Below are positions 46,859-59,450 of a stretch of 64,000 bases of DNA, piece after piece (within the stretch, counting starts at the first letter, position 1; each line of letters starts with the position of its first letter). The position numbers were made by a program, and so were the translations under genes. The notes under the pieces were generated by a model. The model was not told the origin of the DNA. It made no database searches and saw only the letters and a list, made by a program, of their open reading frames with translations. This DNA is from Metaphire vulgaris. Its lineage: Eukaryota; Annelida; Clitellata; Crassiclitellata; Megascolecidae. The DNA is taken from positions 16,176,219 through 16,240,218 of the forward strand of contig CM030834.1 of the NCBI GenBank assembly GCA_018105865.1. Reading direction: 5' to 3'.

Positions 46859-47130
46859 GGCGCCTAGTTCTTAGACAAATACTGTAGACTCAGGAGATCT
46901 ATAAAAGCAAAATTACTCTAGTCTACTAATGTCGTAGGTATACAGTAAAAATGAACATTATTGCTTATCCGTGATTTTTAATAGACCAATGGGAATGGAT
47001 TCAGAGTTTGGAGTTGCCAAGTGCGGTAAAGCCCGTAGGCCTAAGTGAACTCAGGTACCAAGCATTAGGCCCAATTAGACGTTAGTCTGTAAATAGGCAT
47101 AATATTTAGATAATAAAAAATTCTGCTTGT

Positions 47131-47431
47131 CAGTGGCGTAGCCAGGATTTCCGAAAGGGGTTTTTGGTTTCGATCGTGACCAAACTTTGCAAATTTGTCT
47201 TATTTTTCCTTTTTAGGAGCTGCTGACAAGCAAAAGGTCGCCACCTTCTTATTCTTTCTAATTAGTTATATTTTCTATAGCACTTAGACATTTTTAATGG
47301 GCAGCCAGCTAAGGGGGTTGACTCCTTAAATCGCGTCCGAAAATGAAAAATGTATCGAAAAGCATGTACAAAAATTTATCGTCGTCAGCCAAGGGGGTTT
47401 TAACCCCCAAACCCCCTTGGCTACGCCACTG
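47131..47431. mobile_element. hAT-type MITE, CAGTGGCGTAGCCAGGATTT family
   Basis: The ends are CAGTGGCGTAGCCAGGATTT and CCCTTGGCTACGCCACTG. The flanks are CTGCTTGT and CTACTTGT (7 of 8). Related to 942-1158 and 53932-54138. Confidence 0.9.
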
Positions 47432-47567
47432 CTACTTGTTACTAAAATAGCGTACTCTGTTGTTGTTAATCCTTATTAATAATTCAAGACGAGTTTTCAT
47501 ATTAAATCAAGAGCGCTTTAGCAAACAAACACACATAGGCTATATATAAAACGTGTAGCCAAGCTTT

Positions 47568-47760
47568 CAGTGTTTTATCCAGACTCCGGGCCTTTGGAGG
47601 AAAATTGAGACCTTTGGGGTGGGGGAAAATTTACTTGGCTGGAGGGGAAAATACACAGTTTAAGGCAAAATTTGTTTGTGTAAGTGCTGAGATTTTTTGT
47701 GGGGAGAATGTTGAGGCTTTGGGGGGAATCTCCCCCCTAACAGGCCTGGATAAAACACTG
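47568..47760. mobile_element. hAT-type MITE, CAGTGTTTTATMCAG family
   Basis: The ends are CAGTGTTTTATCCAGACTCC and GGCCTGGATAAAACACTG. The flanks are CAAGCTTT and CATGCTTC (6 of 8). Sister of 7686-7869. Confidence 0.85.
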
Positions 47761-48112
47761 CATGCTTCAAATATAGCCTACTATCAATTTGTGGTCCTAG
47801 ACGCCAATGGTTTCAGCCAAATTTTTCATCCTGATCGACTAATTATATCGATTCATTATGAATTCCCTGTTGACGGTTGATTCGGCTCTAGCTTTTACCG
47901 CAAAAGCTAAGAGTTTCCCGGGGGTGCCGCGAGAGACGGATTTGTCCGCGGGCTAATTTGTTGCTCTTCCCAGTTCATTTGTCGGTTGCTTTGTGGCTGG
48001 TCGTCGTTTATGCGGACGGATCTCGTAATGGAGTCAAAAGCGTGCCAAATAAGGAGAGCTGTTAGTAGTGCGAGAAGGCTCTAATTTCTTCACCTAAGCT
48101 GTTTATGATCTG

Positions 48113-48319
48113 GTGGTCATCTTTGATGAATTGACCACAAATGCCAACGCAGTAGAGTACGTGAACTATTTTCGTATCGTGACTGATGACCACCCGGGCG
48201 CTTTTTCGAAGGACTCTAGCATGTTCTTTTCTTACTCAGAATTCCACAAACCAATTACAGTGAGTACAGATGGTGGCAAGGCAGCTCCAGACGTGCATGG
48301 GCATAAGGTCGAAGTCTAA
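48113..48319 (+). other. Open frame of 68 codons, unassigned
   Basis: A protein-like stretch with FDELTTNANAVEYVNYFRIV and SYSEFHKPITVSTDGG. I recognise no family. It could be an exon, because GTGAGT occurs inside it near 48260, but no partner exon was found. Confidence 0.15.
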
Positions 48320-49118
48320 CGACGTACACGTCAATAGGAAGTATAAGTTTTAGAGCAACTCAAGATCAATGACATAAATAGATCCTCACAGTGGAAGCCT
48401 TGGTGCAAAGTATCCCCTATAGATTAAAAGTGCGCTAAAAGATTTTTACCCGATACCATAGGTAAACTCAGGTAGATTTTAGACGCTATATCTGAACTGG
48501 CGAAATTTGAAAACCTTGCGCCATAAAACAACGTTCTCACTTACAGATTTAGGGGCCTGAGGAAGTTGTCCCTGCGTCAAAGCCGTCATCTTGCACCCAA
48601 CCTACCATTAAAAAGTGATAGAAGTTTCTTTGAAGATGAAACTGAGGAGACATTTTAAACAGATCTCTAAAGTTTTATTGATGTGCCGTTGGGTCTACCA
48701 GTAGTTCTCAGCGAAATGCTTTATCTTTTAATGTTAATGTTTGGTTTGTACCTGTTGTATGTAGGCCGGCGGATCATTCAAGTGAACCAAATGCAGGCTC
48801 GGGGATTTGTTTATTGCAGGCAATAAATCTCGTACTCTGTGATTTTCGGTTCCCAAACTTCTTATTAAACCCAAGGTTTAGTCATGGACTATTTTAGTAG
48901 TCCATGGTCTAGTCGTGTTCAAACAGTGTTGAGCGACTTTAAATTGTCGCAAATAAGTAACTTACTAACTTGTAATACTATTATTCATTAGTGTACCTTA
49001 CGTTTGTGCAGTAGCGTGAAGAGGGAGCAGAAGGGGTGGGATGGGGATTGGGGCGGTGGCCCCGGGCATTCCCCAGAGGGGGCGCACATTTTTGACTCGG
49101 CGACCTTTTTGGCTCGTC

Positions 49119-49401
49119 CAGTGGCGTAACGTGGAGGGGGCGGGGGGCACTTTGTTGACTGCCCCCGGGCCCCGGGCGGGGGCCCCAAAGAGGGGTCTAA
49201 GCTAGGGTTAGGTTAGGGTTAACCCTAACTTTTTAACCCTAACAACCCTAACCATAGAAATGAACGTGCTGACGACGTTTTTTTTTGCTCGTCAGGGTAA
49301 AAAAAGAGGTAATGACGTTTTTTTTGCTCGTCAGCTCGAAACTTTGGGGCCCCCATGGCAAAGATGCCCCCCGGGCCCCCAAAAGTCACGCTACGCCACT
49401 G
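49119..49401. mobile_element. hAT-type MITE carrying telomere-like motifs (inverted copy)
   Basis: The ends are CAGTGGCGTAACGTGG and AAGTCACGCTACGCCACTG. A perfect 8-bp duplication, GGCTCGTC, lies at 49111-49118 and 49402-49409. Telomere-like GGGTTAGG tract at about 49203-49255. Same family as 9069-9352, opposite orientation. Confidence 0.95.
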
Positions 49402-49567
49402 GGCTCGTCAACACTTTTTTAACATTAAAATCCCTACAAATGATCGATTTGGGCCCGGGCATACATCAGATGGGGGCATCATAATTGACTCGTCGAACTT
49501 TTTTGTTCAACACCAGTTATAGGCCTACAGCAGAAAGGGGTATCCAAATTAACTTTGGTCCCGGGTA

Positions 49568-49570
<3 letters not shown>

Positions 49571-49644
<74 letters not shown>
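49571..49644. repeat. (TC)n microsatellite
   Basis: About 37 TC units inside the host element. Confidence 0.98.
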
Positions 49645-49646
<2 letters not shown>

Positions 49647-50800
49647 GCGCCACTGCGGTTGCGCCTTAGAATAGATGGACCGAGAAGAGATTATATTAGG
49701 TTTACTACTGTATTTTCTGTAGAAATAAATTCATTGATCGATTTATCATAAATTTCCCTTAAAATTCGCTGCTCTCTGTCGTCTGTCTGTCTGTCTGCTT
49801 TAGTGTTTCGAATATTCCTTTTAAAACGCATATGCAGTTAAGTAATGTATAGGGCTTTGGATGTTTGTTTGCGGTCACTGTATGACGGTCTAGTTCCTTA
49901 GAAGGGAGATGTTTGAAGAGGATTGGTTTTTGCAAATATAGGGTCTGCAGCCGGCATGGCCATTTTCCTTTCAAACCCACTTTGGAGCCACTCACTTCTA
50001 CCTGAGCGTCGTGAAGTGATTGCAGTCTACGCACGACCAACGGAAGTGCAGAATGCTTTGCGAATCTCTACAGTTTCACTCTGTTTGCATACAGTCTACT
50101 AGAGATTTTGCGCATAGACTATAACAGATATGCCTTCGGTGAAAATCTTGCAAACTCTTGACCCCATTTTAAAGGGGGAAATGCATTAGGGTCTAACAAA
50201 CTCCACTTCGATGTCGTGTGCTAAGTAAATAAAGCAAATTAAGTCGTAAGTGGAGTTGTTGTAGCAGCTGTTGTACGAACACATGAACTCTGCGATTTCG
50301 TGACCAGATAGTCACCAAACACATGAGAGCAATAAACATGCTCGTCCATGGGACGGGACGTCCCATGGGATTGGATGGGATGGGATGGGACAGCACTGTC
50401 CCGTCCCATCCCATGGACTCGTGGGACAGAGCTACTCTTAAGATTTTATTTTTTATTTACGTTTTCGAAGCTTTTTGCCCTTCTTTTTCTTCATACATTA
50501 AATAATATTTGCATCAATATTTTGTGGTGGAACATAAAAGTTAAAAGAGTTAATAAATTCTGTCGTTTTACATGTTTATTTGCACAAGTAGTCCTATTTA
50601 GTAGACATTAAACCTAAACTTTCATAAATTTCATAATGCAATATTTCATTTGAACTGTATTACACATGATTAATATTTCATATTAATAGTAGCCTAAGCC
50701 TATAATGAGAATCCATGGGACGATGGCATGGGATCCCAACCCATATGCGTTTGTGTTCCTTCAAATATACGAATGTCTTATTCTATAGTGTTACTTAGTG

Positions 50801-51594
50801 CAAACATTTTAGAACCGCGGCTCAATTCATCGGCTTTGTAACGTGCCGCGAGTCCCCGCGACCCTAATCATAGCATGTACTATTTAAAAAGCATCTGGCC
50901 ATCTGGCGAACGTTAGTTGAAAAGAATCTTCTGAGTGTTGAATAAATGGACTGAATGAAAATATGGAAAATATGTTAGACAGAATTTTTCATATTTTTGC
51001 TAAATAAGAAAAAATGATTGAAATAGATATTGAAATTATTGAAAAGTATCATTTGTAAAATTTTGCCAGGAACATACCTTTGTTGCGCGTCTTGAAAATC
51101 CTATGAGCACGGTAAAATCGCTTAACCGCCAGGATTTACCGTACATCAAAAACGTTAGAGAATTTAGAGATTCGCTATTGTTAGTGGAGTTTCCGAGCAA
51201 AATGGTATGAATACGCTTTCCCTGCGTTATTGCGAAATAAGATTTAATTTTAAAAGTACTACCGGTCAGGGTTTCCCTAGCTTTATGGAACTGTGCTACT
51301 CACTACAGCGGCTTTGCAACATGCCGCGACTATGCAATGATGCAAGCTCATTGTCAAAGTAAAATTTGATAGCACACTAATCATTTTAATATAAACCGTA
51401 TATGGAGGATTGCATTAATATAAATTTCTTAAAACCTAAGCCTACTTGCATCATTCAATGCTTGTGACATTACCGTATTAGTTAGAAAATGACACGTTTG
51501 AATCTAATTTAGCGCTACCCCGCGAGGCCGCGACCCACTAGACTGATCCCTGCAGCCCACTTTTGGGTCGCGACCCACAGTTTGGGAAACACTA
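50801..51594. mobile_element. hAT-type element of about 0.8 kb, CAGTGTTTCCCAAAC family, copy 1
   Basis: The right end is CAGTTTGGGAAACACTA. The left end, CAAACATTTTAGAACCGCGG, appears shortened. ACTTAGTG flanks both sides (50793-50800, 51595-51602). The interior parallels 61913-63083 (for example ACCCTAATCATAGCATG). Confidence 0.78.
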
Positions 51595-52783
51595 ACTTAG
51601 TGTGCTACTGTGGTGTAGTGGTGGAGGTGAGTTAATATCAGGGTTCCTGGGCCGAAAAGACTGACTGACGCCACCCTAGAATGAAAATCAGCCGGCGCCT
51701 CTCCTCGAGTCTCCTGTGAGACAATATTTTCTTAAAATTTTCTATCAGATAAGCTGTCTTTTGACTCATTTCTTGGCAGTCTAAGCCGAACCTCGCGTAT
51801 AAATTGATTCTTGACCGTTTCATTCGCAAAATTTATCACTGCCATAAAAAATGATAAAATACGCCGATTCGCCGCCTATCTGTCCGGCTAATACGTTCAT
51901 CTACCTCTTGATCGGACGGCCAAACAAATAGACATTTGCATAAGTAAAATCTATTATAGCGTTTCGCCAGCTCTGTCTGTGACAAGTTGGTGATTTGTAG
52001 GCGAATAGTAGGCTTAAGCAGCACGTCATGCTTTCCGTTTCCAAGGAAACGGCTTCTTACGGCTGAGCATCGTCATTTGTCTTTATCTTGCGATCGTCGT
52101 CGTCACACTTGAGTTGCTGCATGCGACTGGTCGAAGTTACGCATGAGTTGTTCGGTCTTTGCAAGCGCATAGGTGTCACTGAGATTCGCCACCACTGAGT
52201 GTCGCAATCAGGTGCCTGCCTCCGCCACCGTCCGTCATTCATCCCCTCCCATCGGCTTGTCGTTCTCGTTTTGGACTGACATGTTGCCTTGCTGCCGTTC
52301 GTGGGCGGAAAGATTGATAATGACGAAATGGTTCATTAATTTTCGATGGACTCCTTGTGGATTTAACTACACGTCATTTTTAAAATTAGCGGTTAACGCC
52401 AACGCTGGAGTTAACTTGGATGAAAAAGTGGGGGCACAACCCCTATACCAGGAGTGGCCATACTGTGGCCCGCGAACCGCATGCAGTTCTTCTAGCAGAA
52501 TCCTTGTCTTGAGAAAAATTTAAATATTTTGGAGCATGCAGATTAACAGATCAACTCCATATTGAGACTAAGCGAAAATATGGTGCAAACTATAATCTGA
52601 ATTTGTAGGCTAATCGTGAGTCATTTTTGGCGTTTTCTTCACTTTGCCATGTCATTGTACGCCGATGTTTCAACTAATTGGCGAGCTTGTAAAATGATAA
52701 TGTGGCCACTGTCTTGGATTTCACGGTTGACCAAAGCAGCTTGCATAATCTCGACGACTCGTTCGCTTCTAATACACTTCAGA

Positions 52784-52784
<1 letters not shown>

Positions 52785-52878
<94 letters not shown>
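52785..52878. repeat. (TA)n microsatellite
   Basis: About 47 TA units; produces spurious Tyr-Ile frames on both strands. Confidence 0.98.
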
Positions 52879-52880
<2 letters not shown>

Positions 52881-53236
52881 ACATAGACATTGTAGTCGTT
52901 GTAATAATGTCTGTTCGCGGCCCACAGGTTTCCTTAAATCCCTTTTAGTTCAAGGCATCTTCAAATAGCTATCAGCTATGCCTATATCAACGGAGTAAGC
53001 CAGTGATATCCAAAGACGCGTGCTACAAACCTCATTCACACGAATGCGAATAAATGAGAAATTTAAATAAACGAGGACAGTCAGATAATGTCCAACAGTC
53101 CATTTAGACTGAGTGACGCAGGGACCTGAACCCCATCGATCATAAAAGTTTATTAGTTTATTATTAGTTAGATTTTATTTGGGTTTTGTTCCGTCGATTT
53201 GTGTTTTTCCTTGTTTGTGTAGGCCTACTATTTTTT

Positions 53237-53268
53237 GATGCTGTGCTTGTCACGAATAAAGATTATTA
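53237..53268 (+). repeat. Retroposon 3' tail, copy 1
   Basis: GATGCTGTGCTTGTCACGAA, then TAAAGATTATTA; 32 bases identical to 63165-63196. It looks like the AATAAAGATTATT tail of a LINE or SINE. Confidence 0.75.
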
Positions 53269-53334
53269 TAAAAAGGTATTATTTTCAATGATTTTGATAG
53301 TGATCTAAAGCCACAGAAATTATTGCCAAAGATG

Positions 53335-53625
53335 TCAATTTCCATTATATAATGGAACACTAGCACAGAGCGTTGAATTGTGCGTAGGATTCTGAAAGGG
53401 ACTGCTTGAATGAATAGAAACTGTCTCTAGTTTCAGCTTCAGGCTGCGACCATCACTGACAATGAACCCTGGAAGGAGTTGTCGCTCCCGTGCGTGCTTG
53501 GGAATGTCATCTTTGACATCGGTACTGATCTGTTCTGCAGTGGGAAGACCAGGAGAGGTCACAGGCCAGTGACCCTTCTTTATCACTGACCGGGATGTGC
53601 TCGTCGGTTGTGCTACGGGACCCAA
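53335..53625 (-). other. Open frame of 96 codons, unassigned
   Basis: A minus-strand frame with AEQISTDVKDDIPKHARERQ and LLPGFIVSDGRSLKLKL. It is non-repetitive, with no recognised family and no clear splice partners. Confidence 0.2.
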
Positions 53626-53873
53626 ATTGAACTAATTGCCTCATATCTTGACAGCTTCGACGGCGACAGAGTTTGATTTACGCGAAAGCGCGTAACCTCA
53701 CGCACTCCGTCGTAACTGACACATTAATTAGTACGAAAGGGCAAAGTATGGACGCGGTAATAATGGCGGATGAATCTATATATATCGACAGACAGTAAAA
53801 AGTCTAATCATTATGCTGTACGGCATTGGCTCTCACACAAGGACAAAATCTTAATTGACTGTCAGAGGAATGA

Positions 53874-53875
<2 letters not shown>

Positions 53876-53931
<56 letters not shown>
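53876..53931. repeat. (GA)n microsatellite
   Basis: Directly adjoins the MITE at 53932. Confidence 0.98.
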
Positions 53932-54138
53932 CAGTGGCTTAGACAGGATTTTTCGAAGGGGATGTTATGGTTCCCACGATAACTAACTTCGGCAAATTCT
54001 GACAACCAAAAATGATTATCATCTTTAATAAAAAAAATTTGGTCGCCAAGGGGGTTTTAACCCTCAAAACTCCCCCTTTCCTACACTGCGAACCTCTAAG
54101 ACGGTTTTAACCCCAAGCCTCCTTTGGCTACGCCACTA
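53932..54138. mobile_element. hAT-type MITE, CAGTGGCGTAGCCAGGATTT family
   Basis: The ends are CAGTGGCTTAGACAGGATTT and TTTGGCTACGCCACTA. The flanks are GAGAGAGG and TAAAGAGG (6 of 8, in a GA array). Related to 47131-47431. Confidence 0.8.
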
Positions 54139-54229
54139 TAAAGAGGAGTTCGTAGGCAAAGGAAAGAGAGGGGGAAAGGGAGGGGCGGGGAGAGGGAATT
54201 GGCGCTGTGCGAGAGGGAAGGGAGGGAAG

Positions 54230-54232
<3 letters not shown>

Positions 54233-54267
<35 letters not shown>
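54233..54267. repeat. (GA)n microsatellite in a purine-rich tract
   Basis: Part of a GA/GGGA-rich strand from about 54160 to 54370. Confidence 0.95.
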
Positions 54268-54271
<4 letters not shown>

Positions 54272-54599
54272 AATGAATGGGGAAGGGGACATAGTGGGAT
54301 AGGAAATAGAGGAATGAGAGGGGAAGGAGAGGAAAGAGACGGAGAAGAGAGGGATTTGAGGGGAAATGAGTAGACAAATGCATGCACATATAATATTAGG
54401 AAACTATATAGGCTGGCTATAAGAAATATACATGTAGACAACGTTTAAAAGGTATACTCCATAAGTCGACGTGGGCCCATCGGAGAACGGAAGAGTTAGC
54501 CGCCTTCATTTTTACATGGCAACGGCTAAATGAGAGCGGTTTGCCGAGTTTCCCTCACCGCCTTTCCTTCCACCGAGTTAGGCCCTAATGCCCGATGTA

Positions 54600-54690
54600 C
54601 TCATTCGCAATTGAGTCAACTGTGGTCGCTGCCAAAACTTGAACCGCGGATTAGCAGACCATTGCTCTAGCCACTGTCCCACCGCTCACT
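54600..54690 (-). ncRNA. tRNA-derived SINE head (degenerate)
   Basis: The minus strand has a box A-like TGGCTAGAGCA (54663-54673) and, about 20 bases on, a box B-like GGTTCAAGTTT (54635-54645), with CTGCTAATCCG between them as in a Ser-like anticodon arm. The acceptor arms do not pair, so this is not a working tRNA. Confidence 0.5.
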
Positions 54691-56084
54691 CATGTAAACA
54701 ACGTCATCAAACTCCGCCCATTATGAAATTGAAGTTGTCTATGGCAACGATTTTGAAATGATAGCAGCGCGTCGTCCAATGAGCACTCGGTTATACAAAG
54801 ATACACAAACACACAGACTTTGGGAAATTGTCTATGTAGGCCTAATATATTTGATAAAATGCTCATATCTTCTCAGAGCTATCTCTTCTTACTAATTGTT
54901 GTCTTATGCATTTAATACCATTGTCTAAACGAGCCGTAGATCTATTTAGCGTCGTGTTAAATTTTATATTTGCACTTTGATTTAGTTTGTAAATATTCGT
55001 TTGAAATGCATCATCTGTATATCAGCTTCATCAGGGCAAAATTAAAAGCAACAATAAGGCATGTTGCATGTAGGTTGCAATTGTTTCAAGCTTTAAATCG
55101 CGAATTCTATTCAAACATGATCAGACTTGCTCAAAGCAATCCGGGTAAATACCTCAACTTCAACTAATCACTGATTACTTGAGACCTTGATATTGAGGGC
55201 TCCGGGGTTAATAATGATTAGAAGCATCGAATTTACGAAACATTTTGGTAAACTATAGGCCTATCTTTAAGATTTACCTAAGGCCGACAACAATCTCAAT
55301 TGAGGTTGCCATAGGTGATAAGTTACCTATAGGGGCGTAAGAAATTCGAGTCTAGTTGATTTCTTTACTGATATGTTCAAAGGTTGCCACTCGGAAGCAG
55401 GATTTCAATTGTTCAAATATTGAATCACGAAAACTGACTCAGATTTGAGCTCGAGCAACTTCAAAATTGCAGCAATTACTCGGACTTTGGCAAATAGTAG
55501 GCCTCATTTCTAGATCAAAAGAAGACTCTAATTTCTCATTTAACTCCTATAAACACTGCTCGTTATCTTTTGATCACCGATACCGAAGGGTAGATCTCCG
55601 ATCGTATCTTGGTAATAAAACAAAAGAGTAGAAACCTTAATTTGATATCCGAACGTTCTCCGTTGCCGGCCCAAAATTGTCTAACTATATTCCTCTTTCT
55701 GGCGATTCTTCAATCTGAATACTTTCATAAGTAGACTTTTCCCCATAGTCTGTATTTCCGTTTTCCACTCCAGTTGATCTCTAGAATGATCTGGTATTTT
55801 GTAGGGGCATTTGTAATATTGATCGATACCTCTGAGTATTCGAAACTGTGCTATAAAAGACATACCCGTGTAACTATTATTATCATCATAGCCTTCTTGT
55901 GCTAATATCATAGTAATATGTGTAGTTATGCAATGCAGTCAACTGTGACAGATGCTAAGATTCCTACAAGTCACATTAGCTATGAGTTTATATTCAACAT
56001 TTTCTGGCCTATAGGTGAAGACTCTGCTTGTGTTCAGGGTGCTCTTCTTTTTCTCATTCGTTTGTCTAAAATCAGTATCCTGTG

Positions 56085-56272
56085 CAAAGGCGGCTCCACA
56101 TGGCGCCCGGAGGGGGGCCGTGCCCCCTTATTGAATGCCTGGCCCTAGAGGCCTCTGCTGGGACCCTATACTTACTACTATATAACCTACCTAGCAACAA
56201 ATAGTTGGACCCCATGCTTAGAAGTTGCCACCCCAAAAGCCCCCCACTTGCTAAATCCTGGAGCCGCCGCTG
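56085..56272. mobile_element. hAT-type MITE, CAGTGGCGGCTCC family
   Basis: The ends are CAAAGGCGGCTCCACATGG and GGAGCCGCCGCTG. The flanks are ATCCTGTG and ATTCGGTG (6 of 8). The interior parallels 27044-27235 closely (GACCCTATACTTA). Confidence 0.82.
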
Positions 56273-57039
56273 ATTCGGTGTGGCTTTGGTGTCAGAATAT
56301 GTTTGATAGAATAATTCGAACCTTAATGTTGATCATAGGCTAATATCTATTCTACAGCCATAGAATTAGCATGTGACTGAATAAAAGCATCCATTTCCTC
56401 CACTAGAACATCAGCATCCATTGTTTTTTCTAACCGACTGACAAAGCATTTTACGTAGGATTCAGCATTCTTTCCCTCTTTGATTTGCCATTAGGTGTGA
56501 GCGGACTTCTGTCTAGTTTTCAGGGAATTCTACGTTGACCTTTGTTAGTCTAGTAATCAAAAACATAATAAAACGTCCGTCGTTATCTCAGTTCAACATT
56601 CTTCTTATCGCTAGAGCAACAATGGCGGCGAAGGAAAGACAGTCGAAGGGAGAAAAACGGCAGTAAATGCCTGGCCCCCACTGGGAGAGGACCGCACCTG
56701 GGACTTTGAGGAGTGAATCCCCAGTAGGGCCGTTAAACGACCACATTTAGACTTTATAATCACAATAAAAGAAACGGAGAGGGTGAGGTCTTCCAAGGAC
56801 TTCTAGTAGTCCATGGGTCTTCTGTTCGACTCTTCTGAGTAACTATACGCTTTGGCTTTCGTAAATGACATAGGCCTACCTGCATGCAGTATGGCGACTG
56901 AGTGCAAGAGCCAGTGGTCAGAGGTCGATCTAAGGTCAAAATATCTGCCTTGAAAAGGGCTTTTAGAATGTCGCGTATAAAATAATTAGTTAATATTGGA
57001 TACGAACTGTGTTAATTAAGCGATCTTGTTGTAGGCCTT

Positions 57040-57105
57040 AGCCTTGTCTACTGCGCTATATAAATTGTCAATAAATAAATAAATAAATAAATAAATTAAA
57101 GACTT
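57040..57105 (+). repeat. Retroposon tail with (AAAT)n
   Basis: TGCGCTATATAAATTGTCAA, then ATAAATAAATAAATAAATAA. The GCGCTATATAAAT string followed by a simple repeat is a typical LINE 3' end. Confidence 0.65.
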
Positions 57106-59133
57106 AATAACTGGCTTTAAAACGTCTCAATTGAAAATCAGTTACGGATAATCGTTGCATCTATTAATGACGCGTATGTGACGGGATATCGTTTTAATAT
57201 GATTTACTGTAATAGTACTAGCCTATTTACTATTTTAATATAAGTATACTGCTGTATTGGTTCTGATCGAAATCTGTATTAATAAAACTGTCGGTTTTTA
57301 TGATGGCTTTGCAGCCGAGTTGCTCTATAAGCTATTTATTCCTTTGGGCTCTTCAATCAAACGCCTGAAGCAACCGTGCATACATTATATGATTCCCCAA
57401 GGCTAATTATTTCAAGCGATGGCTTCTACAATTAGTATCATTGAAGATATTTTGGAACAAATGTTGATAAATCCGATTACGTTCTTTATTGCGGCGTCAA
57501 CGACCTGCGACGTTCTAGCCTCAGGAACTGGTGTCCTTTGATCGAATTTGTCGACACGCTTGAGTTAATTAGTAAGGAGAGGACGGCAGCACGCGTCGAA
57601 CAATTCAAACTCCTCGGCCTCGACACTAAATTGAATCGCTTGGCGAGCGTCTTAAGCGGGTAGGCTATTAAAGTTTCTCGCCGGATAGGTTTTTTAAAAT
57701 TATAAATATCGTTCGACCAAACCTCTCGAAATTGTGTAGCACACGTAGGCCTATTCGTCCTTGCGATGTCCCGACCCGACGCGAGGGGTGTGAATACAGC
57801 AGTACGAGGTAAGAATAAGGAGGAAAAACGAATCTTAATTTCGTCGTAATTCTACGCCGGCGGAGATTCGATGGGCTCTGGATTCTAACTTTAGGACAAG
57901 AGTTATGAATATAATGTTGACATCCAATAACGTTTTGTCTATTAGTGGTTACATAGGCCTACTCTATAACAACGATACGAGGGCCTCAAAGCCTATAGTC
58001 AGGGCGCGATTTGTATGGGAAGGAGGAATCTTCCCCCCACTGCCCAACTGCATCCCCCTACTGCTACATCCCCCACCACTACATCCCCCACTGCTACAAT
58101 TCCCAACAACTACATCCCCTAAGCTTGACATATCCCCCACCTCCACTGCTCCAGGTCACAAATCGCACCCTGCCTATAGTAATTAGTTTAAAAAAACCAC
58201 AAGGCCGTTCTAGATAGGTCTGTACTCAGTCGGTTTAGGCCACCTTTAATGGCTTTATTGCTATCGTCTTAACCATAGGGATGGGTCTTTCCAAGAAACT
58301 ACAATTTGAACATCATCTTGAGCACTATCTATTGTTCTATAATTTATCATCTATAGGGCTTTACTATATCGAAATACAAACTGATCAGTTCTGCCTTTTT
58401 CACCTGTCATTTAACAAGTCGGATACTCTTCTACAGGTAGGCTGAAATACGCGTGTATAGGTCTAGTGTGTATACATTTATAGGCCTATATGTATATAGG
58501 CTTATCTTGAACCTGCATCGACGATGCAGGTTCAATCTTAGCGCTGCGCAAACACACGAAGGGTTGTAAAGGTCTTCTGATTGAATCTGGGTTTATTTAC
58601 CTCCCTTAACGACTCCCTCATGAGTTGTAATTATGCTCAATAGGTCTCAATCAAGGGACTCAAATGACGCGTTCGTTTGAAACTGCGTCTTCTTTAAGGC
58701 AATACGTCCAAATGCCCATCGGTATAAGAAGAAAACAGATTTGATATTATTTATTATCGTACAAAACTACTGGCCCCCGTATGGTGTAGGCCTACATGTA
58801 ACTTTTCAGATAAATGTTCGATGTGTAAGGGTGGATTAACCCACGGTCATCGAAAGGGCTCTCGTCGGATTTTCTATTAGGCCTACATAAAAATTGATCT
58901 AATAGCCTAGATTGATTTGAATCAACAAGTTATTAAGATACCACATATCTCTACACGTCGAAAGCAATCAGTTTACCTCCACTTAGGCCTACTCTACAGC
59001 GAGTCATCCCGAGGGAACGGTAATTGCTAGATTAGGCTATAGAAGTTTGTAAAAGCGATTGAGTAATCTATCGTTACGCGCCTTGCTAGGAAAATGTTAC
59101 GCTGTATTATGCCTACTAAAGCATAACCATAGG

Positions 59134-59450
59134 CAGTGTTTATTCTAGGCTTTCTCTGGGGGAAGTCCCCCAGTTTTAAAATTCTCCCTCTCAATTTTTT
59201 TATATGTTGCATGGGGATGGAAATCCCCCCCCCCAAAGTGTGACGACGAGGGGGGGTATTTTCTTGGAGAGGGGAAAAATGTAAGGAAGACAATTTATTT
59301 GCTAGCCAGGGCATTTGACAAGGGAAAAATATTAGGAAGGTTGGAAGGATGACCTTTTTTGCTTGTCAAGGATTTTTGGAGACTCAGACCTTGCCCCCTC
59401 CCAAACATTTCAAAATCCTCCAAATGTCAAGGGAGCTAGAATAAACACTG
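59134..59450. mobile_element. hAT-type MITE, CAGTGTTTATTCTAG family
   Basis: The ends are CAGTGTTTATTCTAGGC and GCTAGAATAAACACTG. The flanks are ACCATAGG and ACTATAGG (7 of 8). Related to 13246-13587. Confidence 0.9.

Larger units (their letters stand above)
49009..49655. mobile_element. Host hAT-type element containing a nested MITE
   Basis: The left end is CAGTAGCGTGAAGAGG and the right end is GCGCGCCACTG. The flanks are CGTTTGTG and CGGTTGCG (6 of 8). It contains the complete element 49119-49401 and a (TC)n array at 49571-49644. Confidence 0.65.

Noticed and set aside
49485..49751. Ser-Leu repeat frame; similar frames at 53770-53982 and 54096-54441
   Set aside because: Products of (TC)n or (GA)n arrays.
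54600..54690. A functional tRNA-Ser gene
   Set aside because: The promoter-like boxes are present, but the acceptor and D arms do not pair and no variable arm is visible; kept only as a SINE head.
56611..56796. Plus-strand text resembling AVNAWPPLGEDRTWDFEE
   Set aside because: It looks like repetitive non-coding text and has stops on both sides; I could not assign it to a family.
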